A DNA stretch of 64,000 bases from NCBI RefSeq assembly GCF_933775445.1, contig NW_026089433.1, positions 305,190 through 369,189 of the forward strand, read 5' to 3'. This document shows positions 1 through 13,880 of the stretch, piece after piece (positions within the stretch are counted from its first letter, which is position 1; every line of letters begins with the position of its first letter). The notes under the pieces are model-generated. The model had not been told where the DNA came from. It did no database searches and saw nothing but the letters and a program-made list of their open reading frames with translations. Position numbers and translations under genes: made by a program. Origin of the DNA: Argentina anserina (taxonomy: Eukaryota; Streptophyta; Magnoliopsida; Rosales; Rosaceae).

Positions 1-920
1 TTTTTCGAAATCTACAAATGTAAGAGTATCACTAAGTCTAATTGATTTTATTCACACACATTCCTAACTTTTAAGGTACGTGGAGCAGAGGAGCTAACTG
101 TGCAATGGACTGAAATAGCCCAAGGTAAGGGTCTTGCTTTATCCGATATACCTTAAAAATTAGAATATTATTTTCTTTTGAAACTATATACATCTATTTA
201 TACAAAGTTATTTTCTAAGTTATAAAGCGAGGTGGACGTGCGGCCTAAGTATGTCGTCTAGACACAAACTTATTCCTTTGTTTCAGAAGGCTGGATAGCT
301 AGAATCAGAGATAGTCACAAGGCAAGACTCATTTGTTGGACACCACGGGGGCCACAACCTCGAAAGGATGTTTTCCCAATTGACTCCATCACCGAGATGT
401 ATGTCAGTCTATGGGCCTCTGAGATCTAATTTTGTAAACCTTGAACCAGGGTAATGAAAATAGCAAGCCCCTTACTCAGCTCGGAATAACTTTGTGTGTT
501 AGACTGCTCGCAAAGTGTTAATAAAAGCCGCCCACAACCCCAAGTGACCTTAACAAGGTACAAATGGAGGGTTAAAGCTAATATTAACAAAATGGACTTT
601 GCCTATTCCGTTTGCTTTATACCTTACAATAAACTAAACATAAATAAATATTTAGCTTCCATAAAAATTTAACAAAGTATAACAAGTATCCTATATGCAT
701 ACTACTACAACAAGGAAACAAATAACAACTTCTTAACAAACACAAACTCTATCACAAATACAAGATTTAAGAATTCAATTTTTTTAAATATTTTCGGGTT
801 ACTGTTCACAGACATACTATTTACGATTACTGTTCACATATACATATTAACCAAAATACAATTATACAATTCACAATATAGCACAAAATTAACACTTCAA
901 AGCATTGAGAATTAATCAAT
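1..920 (-). mobile_element. Element A: non-coding 5' leader of an Athila-like LTR retrotransposon (partial)
   Basis: Read on the minus strand, this follows the PBS at 921-938 and is the start of the internal region of an LTR element that runs off the left edge. It aligns by eye with the leaders of elements 1 and 2 (about 17730-18110 and 24390-24750). A 28-bp core (382-409) and a 21-bp core (513-533) are identical in all three. There is no long reading frame and no gag-like sequence in the visible part, so it is either the untranslated leader of a larger element or part of a non-autonomous one. Lineage assignment rests on PBS type and leader homology, not on a protein domain. Confidence 0.75.
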
Positions 921-938
921 TCCCCGGCAACGGCGCCA
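921..938 (-). other. Primer-binding site of element A (tRNA-Asp type)
   Basis: The minus strand reads TGGCGCCGTTGCCGGGGA, complementary to the last 18 nt, including CCA, of plant tRNA-Asp. It lies 3 nt (939-941) inside the LTR end. This PBS is characteristic of Athila-type Ty3/gypsy elements. The same 18 nt recur at 18254-18271, 24211-24228 and 30097-30114. Confidence 0.9.
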
Positions 939-941
939 AAA

Positions 942-2805
942 TGATAGAGCGTTGGGTTAGAACGTCTATAAAATACCCTGAAAAACATCATCGTTAGTAT
1001 AGAATAAGCAGGGATCGTTCAGTCCGGGGAATCAAAAGGGCCTCAACACTTATCATGTTATTGGGGGATTTGATTTGGATTCTAAAACTACAACTTAAAA
1101 TAAATCCTAAATTACTTATATACAATTGATCAACCATTCATCACATAACCAAAACACGAATTCTACTCAAGAAACATGTATGACACGTATATAACATATA
1201 GGCAGCAACTTATTTCGATTATATCTAAGTCTATTTCAATTCCAATTCTAATTAGAGTCTGAAGCGGTTCATCTAATCGTTAAGACTTCTTAATTATTTA
1301 GAACCAACAAAGCGTTCAATCCTAAACATATGCTAAAGAGAGTTCAACATAACGAAGCGTTCTAGTTAAACAACAAAGTAGCACATAAGCACATTAAGTC
1401 GAATTGGAAACATGTTACACAAGCATGGCGTCACTCATCTTGATTAAGCATGCAAATTCCTAGAACTATCACAGCCCTATATAAGTATCCATAATTGAAA
1501 CACGAAGCGCATATTCAATCAAAGAACACTTTGGTGAATTAAATCGCAACCCTAGGAGAACCATGGCCTTGGCTTCCTCAAGCATTGATTTAGATGTACA
1601 AGTTCAAGGAACTAATTGAAATAAAACCTAAAAACAATTCGGAAACCTACTGCCCATAATCATCTAACACGTCAAACATACATATTTCAATGAATTCATA
1701 CAATCAAAACATAAAACCAAAGAAGTCTGAATTTATGTTCTTCATATATAAAACCGAAAATCACATCCAAGAATTCATACAATGAAATCGAAAATTGCAG
1801 AAAACCAAAAGAAAAATTACAAAACATGGATGAATCACACTTTAGAAACCTTCTAGGATTCGGCAAGAATGGATTCGGATTTGGATGAGGAGGAAGATGA
1901 GCACGGTTTTGTGGTGATGGATGAAGATTTTGTGGCTTGAATTTTCTGGATGTGTTTGGGCAGCAATTCGGCTGTGTTTGTGGAAGAATGGAGATCATCA
2001 ATTGTGAGGGAGGCTATGCCTTTTATAGAGGAAGGAGGAGAGGAGAGGCTGCTAGGGTTTTGAATGGGCTGATCCATGTATGCACGGCTGGGATTTCTTC
2101 TTTTTAATTAGATCTAATGGCTGCCCTTCTTTTTCTTGTAGAACAAGCTCTTATCTCCTTGTTTCTCTAGGGTTAGCATGGCATGGGCTGGGCTCCTTCT
2201 CCTTGGCTGATTTGGATAGCATGGCAAGAACTTCTTCTCCTTGAATTATCTCTTCAAATCTGAAAATAAGAAAAGAAAATCAATAGTAAGAGATAATACA
2301 TTTCGAAAATCATGTCCTAATCTAGATATTTGTTTTCTTAAAAAGACACATGTAATAGATGAACTCAACTAGATTTGGAAAGTTTCTAATTTGCAAAAAG
2401 GAAACTTACTAGAATAAGTAAGTTACTAGAACAAGGAAGTTCATTTAGGAAAGTTTCGTGATAAGAGTTTGAGTTCAAGTAGGACTTTCCAAAATGGTAC
2501 GTTTCCTAGTTTAACAAGGATTCCTAATGCAAGCATGACTCTCAAGATATCGCCAATGCGACCAAAACGTAGAAAGATGAAGACTCCTAATTCAACTAGG
2601 TTTCCTTGTCCTATAAGGATTCCTACTCAAACTAGGACTCTAGACCAATTCTTCGTTTTTAACTCGTTTAAGCACAAAGACACATCCAATACCATCCTAG
2701 ACTCCTATTGTGACTCAATGACTCTATACTACAATAATAAGGGCTAAGTAAAGTACAAATGGAGGTAAAAACATGTTAAGAACGTCGCACAAAGTGCGCT
2801 TATCA
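942..2805 (-). mobile_element. LTR of element A (1,864 bp)
   Basis: On the minus strand it begins TGATAAGCGCAC at 2805 and ends CTCTATCA at 942, with TGATA/TATCA inverted ends. It is followed by a PBS and preceded by a PPT. Its U5 end shares a conserved block with the LTRs of elements 1 and 2 (sense ACTAACGATG and a run near CCGG and GAACGAT). Its U3 start shares GACGTTCTTAA-type sequence just downstream of a small hairpin (CGCAC-TTT-GTGCG). It is therefore a related but distinct family. Both sides carry element-internal signals (PPT/array to the right, PBS/leader to the left), so it may be shared by two tandem elements. Short open frames at 1696-2077 overlap the promoter region and look non-coding. 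Confidence 0.85.
2020..2027 (-). promoter_or_regulatory. Putative TATA box of LTR A
   Basis: The minus strand reads CCTCTATAAAAGGC around this site. The flank resembles the TATA region of elements 1 and 2, CCTCTATATATAGCAC, at a comparable LTR position. Transcription would start about 25-30 bp further along the minus strand, near 1990. The start site is inferred. Confidence 0.6.
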
Positions 2806-2819
2806 ACACTCCCACACTT
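2806..2819 (-). other. Polypurine tract next to LTR A, within the first satellite monomer
   Basis: The minus strand reads AAGTGTGGGAGTGT and abuts the TGATA start of the LTR. Elements 1 and 2 have AAGTGTGGGGTTGT at the same place, 12 of 14 identical. A PPT primes plus-strand DNA synthesis immediately upstream of the 3' LTR. The same motif recurs in nearly every satellite monomer, which ties the array to the 3' end of this element. Confidence 0.75.
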
Positions 2820-5239
2820 GCAAAACTCTCAAATACAATAGAAACTCGCATCAGAAGCCTTACAGAAAGATACTCAAACGAGAAATGAAAAGATACACAA
2901 TTGGAATAGTAAAGATACGCAAACGATGTAAAGATACACAATTGGAATAGTAAAGATACGCAAATGATGTAAAGATACTCAGTTTGAAAGAAACACACTC
3001 CCACACTTGCAAAACTCTCAAATACAATAGAAACTCGCATCAGAAGCCTTACAGAAAGATACTCAAACGAGAAATGAAAAGATACACAATTGGAATAGTA
3101 AAGATACGCAAACGATGTAAAGATACACAATTGGAATAGTAAAGATACGCAAATGATGTAAAGATACTCAATTTGAAAGAAACACACTCCCACACTTGCA
3201 AAACTCTCAAATACAATAGAAACTCGCATCAGAAGCCTTACAGAAAGATACTCAAACGAGAAATGAAAAGATACACAATTGGAATAGTAAAGATACGCAA
3301 ACGATGTAAAGATACACAATTGGAATAGTAAAGATACGCAAACGATGTAAAGATACTCAGTTTGAAAGAAACACACTCCCACACTTGCAAAACTCTCAAA
3401 TACAATAGAAACTCGCATCAGAAGCCTTACAGAAAGATACTCAAACGAGAAATGAAAAGATATACAATTGGAATAGTAAAGATACGCAAACGATGTAAAG
3501 ATACACAATTGGAATAGTAAAGATACGCAAACGATGTAAAGATACTCAGTTTGAAAGAAACACACTCCCACACTTGCAAAACTCTCAAATACAATAGAAA
3601 CGCGCATCAGAAGCCTTACAGAAATATATTCAAACTAGAAATGAAAAGATACACAATTGGAATAGTAAAGATACGCAAACGATGTAAAGATACTCAGTTT
3701 GAAAGAAACACACTCCCACACTTGCAAAACTCTCAAATACAATAGAAACTCGCATCAGAAGCCTTACAGAAAGATACTCAAACGAGAAATGAAAAGATTC
3801 ACAATTGGAATAGTAAAGATACGCAAACGATGTAAAGATACACAATTGGAATAGTAAAGATACGCAAATGATGTAAAGATACTCAATTTGAAAGAAACAC
3901 ACTCCCACACTTGCAAAACTCTCAAATACAATAGAAACTCGCATCAGAAGCCTTACAGAAAGATACTCAAACGAGAAATGAAAAGATACACAATTGGAAT
4001 AGTAAAGATACGCAAACGATGTAAAGATACACAATTGGAATAGTAAAGATACTCAGTTTGAAATAAACACACTCCCACACTTGCAAAACTTTCAAATACA
4101 ATAGAAACTCGCATCAGAAGCCTTACAGAAAGATACTCAAACGAGAAATGAAAAGATATACAATTGGAATAGTAAAGATACGCAAACGATGTAAAGATAC
4201 ACAATTGGAATAGTAAAGATACGCAAACGATGTAAAGATACTCAGTTTGAAAGAAACACACTCCCACACTTGCAAAACTCTCAAATACAATAGAAACGCG
4301 CATCAGAAGCCTTACAGAAATATATTCAAACGAGAAATGAAAAGATACACAATTGGAATAGTAAAGATACGCAAACGATGTAAAGATACTCAGTTTGAAA
4401 GAAACACACTCCCACACTTGCAAAACTCTCAAATACAATAGAAACTCGCATCAGAAGCCTTACAGAAAGATACTCAAACGAGAAATGAAAAGATACACAA
4501 TTGGAATAGGAAAGATACGCAAACGATGTAAAGATACAGAATTGGAATAGTAAAGATACGCAAACGATGTAAAGATACTCAGTTTGAAAGAAACACACTC
4601 CCACACTTGCAAAACTCTCAAATACAATAGAAACTCGCATCAGAAGCCTTACAGAAAGATACTCAAACGAGAAATGAAAAGATACACAATTGGAATAGCA
4701 AAGATACGCAAACGATGTAAAGATACACAATTGGAATAGTAAAGATACGCAAACGATGTAAAGATACTCAGTTTGAAAGAAACACACTCCCACACTTGCA
4801 AAACTCTCAAATACAATAGAAACTCGCATCAGAAGCCTTACAGAAATATACTCAAACGAGAAATGAAAAGATACACAATTGGAATAGTAAAGATACGCAA
4901 ACGATGTAAAGATACTGAGTTTGAAAGAAACACACTCCCACACTTGCAAAACTCTCAAATACAATAGAAACGCGCATCAGAAGCCTTACAGAAATATATT
5001 CAAACGAGAAATGAAAAGATACACAATTGGAATAGTAAAGATACGCAAACGATGTAAAGATACTCAGTTTGAAAGAAACACACTCCCACACTTGCAAAAC
5101 TTTCAAATACAATAGAAACTCGCATCAGAAGCCTTACAGAAAGATACTCAAACGAGAAATGAAAAGATACACAATTGGAATAGTAAAGATACGCAAACGA
5201 TGTAAAGATACACAATTGGAATAGTAAAGATACGCAAAT

Positions 5240-8200
5240 GATGTAAAGATACTCAGTTTGAAAGAAACACACTCCCACACTTGCAAAACTTTCAAATACA
5301 ATAGAAACTCGCATCAGAAGCCTTACAGAAAGATACTCAAACGAGAAATGAAAAGATACACAATTGGAATAGTAAAGATACGCAAACGATGTAAAGATAC
5401 ACAATTGGAATAGTAAAGATACGCAAATGATGTAAAGATACTCAGTTTGAAAGAAACACACTCCCACACTTGCAAAACTCTCAAATACAATAGAAACTCG
5501 CATCAGAAGCCTTACAGAAAGATACTCACACGAGAAATGAAAAGATACACAATTGGAATAGTAAAGATACGCAAACGATGTAAAGATACACAATTGGAAT
5601 AGTAAAGATACGCAAACGATGTAAAGATACTCAGTTTGAAAGAAACACACTCTCACACTTGCAAAATTTTCAAATACAATAGAAACTCGCATCAGAAGCC
5701 TTACAGAAAGATACTCAAACGAGAAATGAAAAGATATACAATTGGAATAGTAAAGATACGCAAACGATGTAAAGATACAAAATTGGACTAGTAAAGATAC
5801 GCAAACGATGTAAAGATACACAATTGGAATAGTAAAGATACGGAAACGATGTAAAGATACACAATTGGAATAGTAAAGATACGCAAACGATGTAAAGATA
5901 CTCAGTTTGAAAGAAACACACTCCCACACTTGCAAAACTCTCAAATACAATAGAAACTCGCATCAGAAGCCTTACAGAAATATACTCAAACGAGAAATGA
6001 AAAGATACACAATTGGAATAGTAAAGATACGCAAACGATGTAAAGATACTCAGTTTGAAAGAAACACACTCCCACACTTGCAAAACTCTCAAATACAATA
6101 GAAACTCGCATCAGAAGCCTTACAGAAAGATACTCAAACGAGAAATGAAAAGATACACAATTGGAATAGTAAAGATACGCAAACGATGTAAAGATACTCA
6201 GTTTGAAAGAAACACACTCCCACACTTGCAAAACTCTCAAATACAATAGAAACTCGCATCAGAAGCCTTACAGAAAGATACTCAAACGAGAAATGAAAAG
6301 ATACACAATTGGAATAGCAAAGATACGCAAACGATGTAAAGATACACAATTGGAATAGTAAAGATACGCAAACGATGTAAAGATACTCAGTTTGAAAGAA
6401 ACACACTCCGACACTTGCAAAACTCTCAAATACAATAGAAACTCGCATAAGAAGCCTTACAGAAAGATACTCAAACGAGAAATGAAAAGATACACAATTG
6501 GAATAGTAAAGATACGCAAACGATGTAAACATACTCAGTTTGAAAGAAACACACTCCCACACTTGCAAAACTCTCAAATTCAATAGAAACTCGCATCAGA
6601 AGCCTTACAGAAAGATACTCAAACGAGAAATGCAAAGATACACAATTGGAATAGTAAAGATACGCAAACGATGTAAAGATACACAATTGGAATAGTAAAG
6701 ATACGCAAATGATGTAAAGATACTCAGTTTGAAAGAAACACACTCCCACACTTGCAAAACTCTCAAATTCAATAGAAACTCGCATCAGAAAGCCTTACAG
6801 AAAGATACTCAAACGAGAAATGAAAAGATACAAAATTGGAATAGTAAAGATACGCAAACGATGTAAAGATACTCAGTTTGAAAGAAACACACTCCCACAC
6901 TTGCAAAACTCTCAAATACAATAGAAACTCGCATCAGAAGCCTTACAGAAAGATACTCAAACGAGAAAAGAAAAGATACAGATTTGGAATACTAAAGATA
7001 CGCAAACGATGTAAAGATACACAATTGGAATAGTAAAGATACGCAAACGATGTAAAGATACTCAGTTTGAAAGAAACACACTCCCACACTTGCAAAACTC
7101 TCAAATACAATAGAAACTCGCATCAGAAGCCTTACAGAAATATACTCAAACGAGAAATGAAAAGATACACAATTGGAATAGTAAAGATACGCAAACGATG
7201 TAAAGATACTCAGTTTGAAAGAAACACACTCCCACACTTGCAAAACTCTCAAATACAATAGAAACTCGCATCAGAAGCCTTACAGAAAGATACTCAAACG
7301 AGAAATGAAAAGATACACAATTGGAATAGTAAAGATACGCAAACGATGTAAAGATACACAATTGGAATAGTAAAGATACGCAAACGATGTAAAGATACTC
7401 AGTTTGAAAGAAACACACTCCCACACTTACAAAACTCTCAAATACAATAGAAACTCGCATCAGAAGCCTTACAGAAATATACTCAAACGAGAAATGAAAA
7501 GATACACAATTGGAATAGTAAAGATACGCAAACGATGTAAAGATACTCAGTTTGAAAGAAACACACTCCCACACTTGCAAAACTCTCAAATACAATAGAA
7601 ACTCGCATCAGAAGCCTTACAGAAAGATACTCAAACGAGAAATGAAAAGATACACAATTGGAATAGTAAAGATACGCAAACGATGTAAACATACTCAGTT
7701 TGAAAGAAACACACTCCCACACTTGCAAAACTCTCAAATACAATAGAAACTCGCATCAGAAGCCTTACAGAAAGATACTCAAACGAGAAATGAAAAGATA
7801 CACAATTGGAATAGTAAAGATACGCAAACGATGTAAAGATACACAATTGGAATAGTAAAGATACGCAAACGATGTAAAGATACTCAGTTTGAAAGAAACA
7901 CACTCCCACACTTGCAAAACTCTCAAATACAATAGAAACTCGCATCAGAAGCCTTACAGAAATATACTCAAACGAGAAATGAAAAGATACACAATTGGAA
8001 TAGTAAAGATACGCAAACGATGTAAAGATACTCAGTTTGAAAGAAACACACTCCCACACTTGCAAAACTCTCAAATACAATAGAAACTCGCATCAGAAGC
8101 CTTACAGAAAGATACTCAAACGAGAAATGAAAAGATACACAATTGGAATAGTAAAGATACGCAAACGATGTAAACATACTCAGTTTGAAAGAAACACACT

Positions 8201-9262
8201 CCCACACTTGTAAAACTCTCAAATTCAATAGAAACTCGCATCAGAAAGCCTTACAGAAAGATACTCAAATGAGAAATGAAAAGATACACAATTGGAATAG
8301 TAAAGATACGCAAACGATGTAAAGATACTCAGTTTGAAAGAAACACACTCCCACACTTGCAAAACTCTCAAATTCAATAGAAACTCGCATCAGAAAGCCT
8401 TACAGAAAGATACTCAAACGAGAAATGAAAAGATACAAAATTGGAATAGTAAAGATACGCAAACGATGTAAAGATACTCAGTTTGAAAGAAACACACTCC
8501 CACACTTGCAAAACTCTCAAATTCAATAGAAACTCGCATCAGAAAGCCTTACAGAAAGATACTCAAACGAGAAATGAAAAGATACACAATTGGAATAGTA
8601 AAGATACGCAAACGATGTAAAGATACTCAGTTTGAAAGAAACACACTCCCACACTTGCAAAACTCTCAAATACAATAGAAACTCGCATCAGAAGCCTTAC
8701 AGAAAGAGACTCAAACGAGAAATGAAAAGATACACAATTGGAATAGTAAAGATACGCACACGATGTAAAGATACACAATTGGAATAGTAAATATACGCAA
8801 ACGATGTAAAGATACTCAGTTTGAAAGAAACACACTCCCACACTTGCAAAACTCTCAAATACAATAGAAACTCGCATCAGAAGCCTTACAGAAAGATACT
8901 CAAACGAGAAATGAAAAGATATACAATTGGAATAGTAAAGATACGCAAACGATGTAAAGATACACAATTGGAATAGTAAAGATACGCAAACGATGTAAAG
9001 ATACACAATTGGAATAGTAAAGATACGGAAACGATGTAAAGATACACAATTGGAATAGTAAAGATACGCAAACGATGTAAAGATACTCAGTTTGAAAGAA
9101 ACACACTCCCACACTTGCAAAACTCTCAAATACAATAGAAACTCGCATCAGAAGCCTTACATAAAGATACTCAAACGAGAAATGAAAAGACACACAATTG
9201 GAATAGTAAAGATACGCAAACGATGTAAAGAAACACAATTGGAATAGTAAAGATACGCAAAC
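5240..9262. repeat. 4,023-bp block, first copy of a tandem segmental duplication
   Basis: The irregular succession of monomer lengths and private variants recurs 4,023 bp downstream. Shared landmarks include a TTTTCAAATAC variant, two four-subrepeat monomers, a run of ATTCAATAG monomers and a CACACGATG variant. The left edge is the last base where AAATGATG (5239) and AAACGATG (9262) differ; edges in tandem repeats are approximate. Confidence 0.85.
5735..5899. repeat. Monomer with four copies of the 41-bp subrepeat
   Basis: Four consecutive copies, the second with AAAATTGGACTAG and the third with ACGGAAACG, make a monomer of about 271 bp. Similar four-copy monomers start near 8920, 9758 and 12943. 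Three-copy forms occur near 20600, 21547, 31387 and 42890. Copy number of the subrepeat is thus the main length polymorphism of the family. Confidence 0.8.
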
Positions 9263-12200
9263 GATGTAAAGATACTCAGTTTGAAAGAAACACACTCCCA
9301 CACTTGCAAAACTTTCAAATACAATAGAAACTCGCATCAGAAGCCTTACAGAAAGATACTCAAACGAGAAATGAAAAGATACACAATTGGAATAGTAAAG
9401 ATACGCAAACGATGTAAAGATACACAATTGGAATAGTAAAGATACGCAAATGATGTAAAGATACTCAGTTTGAAAGAAACACACTCCCACACTTGCAAAA
9501 CTCTCAAATACAATAGAAACTCGCATCAGAAGCCTTACAGAAAGATACTCACACGAGAAATGAAAAGATACACAATTGGAATAGTAAAGATACGCAAACG
9601 ATGTAAAGATACACAATTGGAATAGTAAAGATACGCAAACGATGTAAAGATACTCAGTTTGAAATAAACACACTCTCACACTTGCAAAATTTTCAAATAC
9701 AATAGAAACTCGCATCAGAAGCCTTACAGAAAGATACTCAAACGAGAAATGAAAAGATATACAATTGGAATAGTAAAGATACGCAAACGATGTAAAGATA
9801 CAAAATTGGACTAGTAAAGATACGCAAACGATGTAAAGATACACAATTGGAATAGTAAAGATACGGAAACGATGTAAAGATACACAATTGGAATAGTAAA
9901 GATACGCAAACGATGTAAAGATACTCAGTTTGAAAGAAACACACTCCCACACTTGCAAAACTCTCAAATACAATAGAAACTCGCATCAGAAGCCTTACAG
10001 AAATATACTCAAACGAGAAATGAAAAGATACACAATTGGAATAGTAAAGATACGCAAACGATGTAAAGATACTCAGTTTGAAAGAAACACACTCCCACAC
10101 TTGCAAAACTCTCAAATACAATAGAAACTCGCATCAGAAGCCTTACAGAAAGATACTCAAACGAGAAATGAAAAGATACACAATTGGAATAGTAAAGATA
10201 CGCAAACGATGTAAAGATACTCAGTTTGAAAGAAACACACTCCCACACTTGCAAAACTCTCAAATACAATAGAAACTCGCATCAGAAGCCTTACAGAAAG
10301 ATACTCAAACGAGAAATGAAAAGATACACAATTGGAATAGCAAAGATACGCAAACGATGTAAAGATACACAATTGGAATAGTAAAGATACGCAAACGATG
10401 TAAAGATACTAAGTTTGAAAGAAACACACTCCGACACTTGCAAAACTCTCAAATACAATAGAAACTCGCATAAGAAGCCTTACAGAAAGATACTCAAACG
10501 AGAAATGAAAAGATACACAATTGGAATAGTAAAGATACGCAAACGATGTAAACATACTCAGTTTGAAAGAAACACACTCCCACACTTGCAAAACTCTCAA
10601 ATTCAATAGAAACTCGCATCAGAAGCCTTACAGAAAGATACTCAAACGAGAAATGCAAAGATACACAATTGGAATAGTAAAGATACGCAAACGATGTAAA
10701 GATACACAATTGGAATAGTAAAGATACGCAAATGATGTAAAGATACTCAGTTTGAAAGAAACACACTCCCACACTTGCAAAACTCTCAAATTCAATAGAA
10801 ACTCGCATCAGAAAGCCTTACAGAAAGATACTCAAACGAGAAATGAAAAGATACAAAATTGGAATAGTAAAGATACGCAAACGATGTAAAGATACTCAGT
10901 TTGAAAGAAACACACTCCCACACTTGCAAAACTCTCAAATACAATAGAAACTCGCATCAGAAGCCTTACAGAAAGATACTCAAACGAGAAAAGAAAAGAT
11001 ACAGATTTGGAATACTAAAGATACGCAAACGATGTAAAGATACACAATTGGAATAGTAAAGATACGCAAACGATGTAAAGATACTCAGTTTGAAAGAAAC
11101 ACACTCCCACACTTGCAAAACTCTCAAATACAATAGAAACTCGCATCAGAAGCCTTACAGAAATATACTCAAACGAGAAATGAAAAGATACACAATTGGA
11201 ATAGTAAAGATACGCAAACGATGTAAAGATACTCAGTTTGAAAGAAACACACTCCCACACTTGCAAAACTCTCAAATACAATAGAAACTCGCATCAGAAG
11301 CCTTACAGAAAGATACTCAAACGAGAAATGAAAAGATACACAATTGGAATAGTAAAGATACGCAAACGATGTAAAGATACACAATTGGAATAGTAAAGAT
11401 ACGCAAACGATGTAAAGATACTCAGTTTGAAAGAAACACACTCCCACACTTACAAAACTCTCAAATACAATAGAAACTCGCATCAGAAGCCTTACAGAAA
11501 TATACTCAAACGAGAAATGAAAAGATACACAATTGGAATAGTAAAGATACGCAAACGATGTAAAGATACTCAGTTTGAAAGAAACACACTCCCACACTTG
11601 CAAAACTCTCAAATACAATAGAAACTCGCATCAGAAGCCTTACAGAAAGATACTCAAACGAGAAATGAAAAGATACACAATTGGAATAGTAAAGATACGC
11701 AAACGATGTAAACATACTCAGTTTGAAAGAAACACACTCCCACACTTGCAAAACTCTCAAATACAATAGAAACTCGCATCAGAAGCCTTACAGAAAGATA
11801 CTCAAACGAGAAATGAAAAGATACACAATTGGAATAGTAAAGATACGCAAACGATATAAAGATACACAATTGGAATAGTAAAGATACGCAAACGATGTAA
11901 AGATACTCAGTTTGAAAGAAACACACTCCCACACTTGCAAAACTCTCAAATACAATAGAAACTCGCATCAGAAGCCTTACAGAAATATACTCAAATGAGA
12001 AATGAAAAGATACACAATTGGAATAGTAAAGATACGCAAACGATGTAAAGATACTCAGTTTGAAAGAAACACACTCCCACACTTGCAAAACTCTCAAATA
12101 CAATAGAAACTCGCATCAGAAGCCTTACAGAAAGATACTCAAACGAGAAATGAAAAGATACACAATTGGAATAGTAAAGATACGCAAACGATGTAAACAT

Positions 12201-13285
12201 ACTCAGTTTGAAAGAAACACACTCCCACACTTGTAAAACTCTCAAATTCAATAGAAACTCGCATCAGAAAGCCTTACAGAAAGATACTCAAATGAGAAAT
12301 GAAAAGATACACAATTGGAATAGTAAAGATACGCAAACGATGTAAAGATACTCAGTTTGAAAGAAACACACTCCCACACTTGCAAAACTCTCAAATTCAA
12401 TAGAAACTCGCATCAGAAAGCCTTACAGAAAGATACTCAAACGAGAAATGAAAAGATACAAAATTGGAATAGTAAAGATACGCAAACGATGTAAAGATAC
12501 TCAGTTTGAAAGAAACACACTCCCACACTTGCAAAACTCTCAAATTCAATAGAAACTCGCATCAGAAAGCCTTACAGAAAGATACTCAAACGAGAAATGA
12601 AAAGATACACAATTGGAATAGTAAAGATACGCAAACGATGTAAAGATACTCAGTTTGAAAGAAACACACTCCCACACTTGCAAAACTCTCAAATACAATA
12701 GAAACTCGCATCAGAAGCCTTACAGAAAGAGACTCAAACGAGAAATGAAAAGATACACAATTGGAATAGTAAAGATACGCACACGATGTAAAGATACACA
12801 ATTGGAATAGTAAATATACGCAAACGATGTAAAGATACTCAGTTTGAAAGAAACACACTCCCACACTTGCAAAACTCTCAAATACAATAGAAACTCGCAT
12901 CAGAAGCCTTACAGAAAGATACTCAAACGAGAAATGAAAAGATATACAATTGGAATAGTAAAGATACGCAAACGATGTAAAGATACACAATTGGAATAGT
13001 AAAGATACGCAAACGATGTAAAGATACACAATTGGAATAGTAAAGATACGGAAACGATGTAAAGATACACAATTGGAATAGTAAAGATACGCAAACGATG
13101 TAAAGATACTCAGTTTGAAAGAAACACACTCCCACACTTGCAAAACTCTCAAATACAATAGAAACTCGCATCAGAAGCCTTACATAAAGATACTCAAACG
13201 AGAAATGAAAAGACACACAATTGGAATAGTAAAGATACGCAAACGATGTAAAGAAACACAATTAGAATAGTAAAGATACGCAAAC
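9263..13285. repeat. 4,023-bp block, second copy
   Basis: Nearly identical to 5240-9262. Differences seen by eye are few single bases, for example GAAATAAAC at about 9661, ACTAAGTTT at about 10409, CGATATAAAG at about 11855 and CAAATGAGAA at about 11995. Good matching continues to about 13330. The duplication is much younger than the divergence among monomers. Confidence 0.85.
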
Positions 13286-13880
13286 GATGTAAAGATACTC
13301 AGTTTGAAAGAAACACACTCCCACACTTGCAAAACTCTCAAATTCAATAGAAACTCGCATCAGAAAGCCTTACATAAAGATACTCAAACGGGAAATGAAA
13401 AGACACACAATTGGAATAGTAAAGATACGCAAACGATGTAAAGATACTCAGTTTGAAAGAAACACACTCCCACACTTGCAAAACTCTCAAATTCAATAGA
13501 AACTCGCATCAGAAAGCCTTACAGAAAGATACTCAAATGAGAAATGAAAAGATACACAATTGGAATAGTAAAGATACGCAAACGATGTAAAGATACTCAG
13601 TTTGAAAGAAACACACTCCCACACTTGCAAAACTCTCAAATTCAATAGAAACTCGCATCAGAAAGCCTTACAGAAAGATACTCAAACGAGAAATGAAAAG
13701 ATACACAATTGGAATAGTAAAGATACGCAAACGATGTAAAGATACTCAGTTTGAAAGAAACACACTCCCACACTTGCAAAACTCTCAAATACAATAGAAA
13801 CTCGCATCAGAAGCCTTACAGAAAGAGACTCAAACGAGAAATGAAAAGATACACAATTGGAATAGTAAAGATACGAAAAC

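Noticed and set aside
921..938. tRNA-Asp gene fragment
   Set aside because: Only the 18-nt 3' end is present at each of four sites, always placed next to an LTR end, so it is a primer-binding site.
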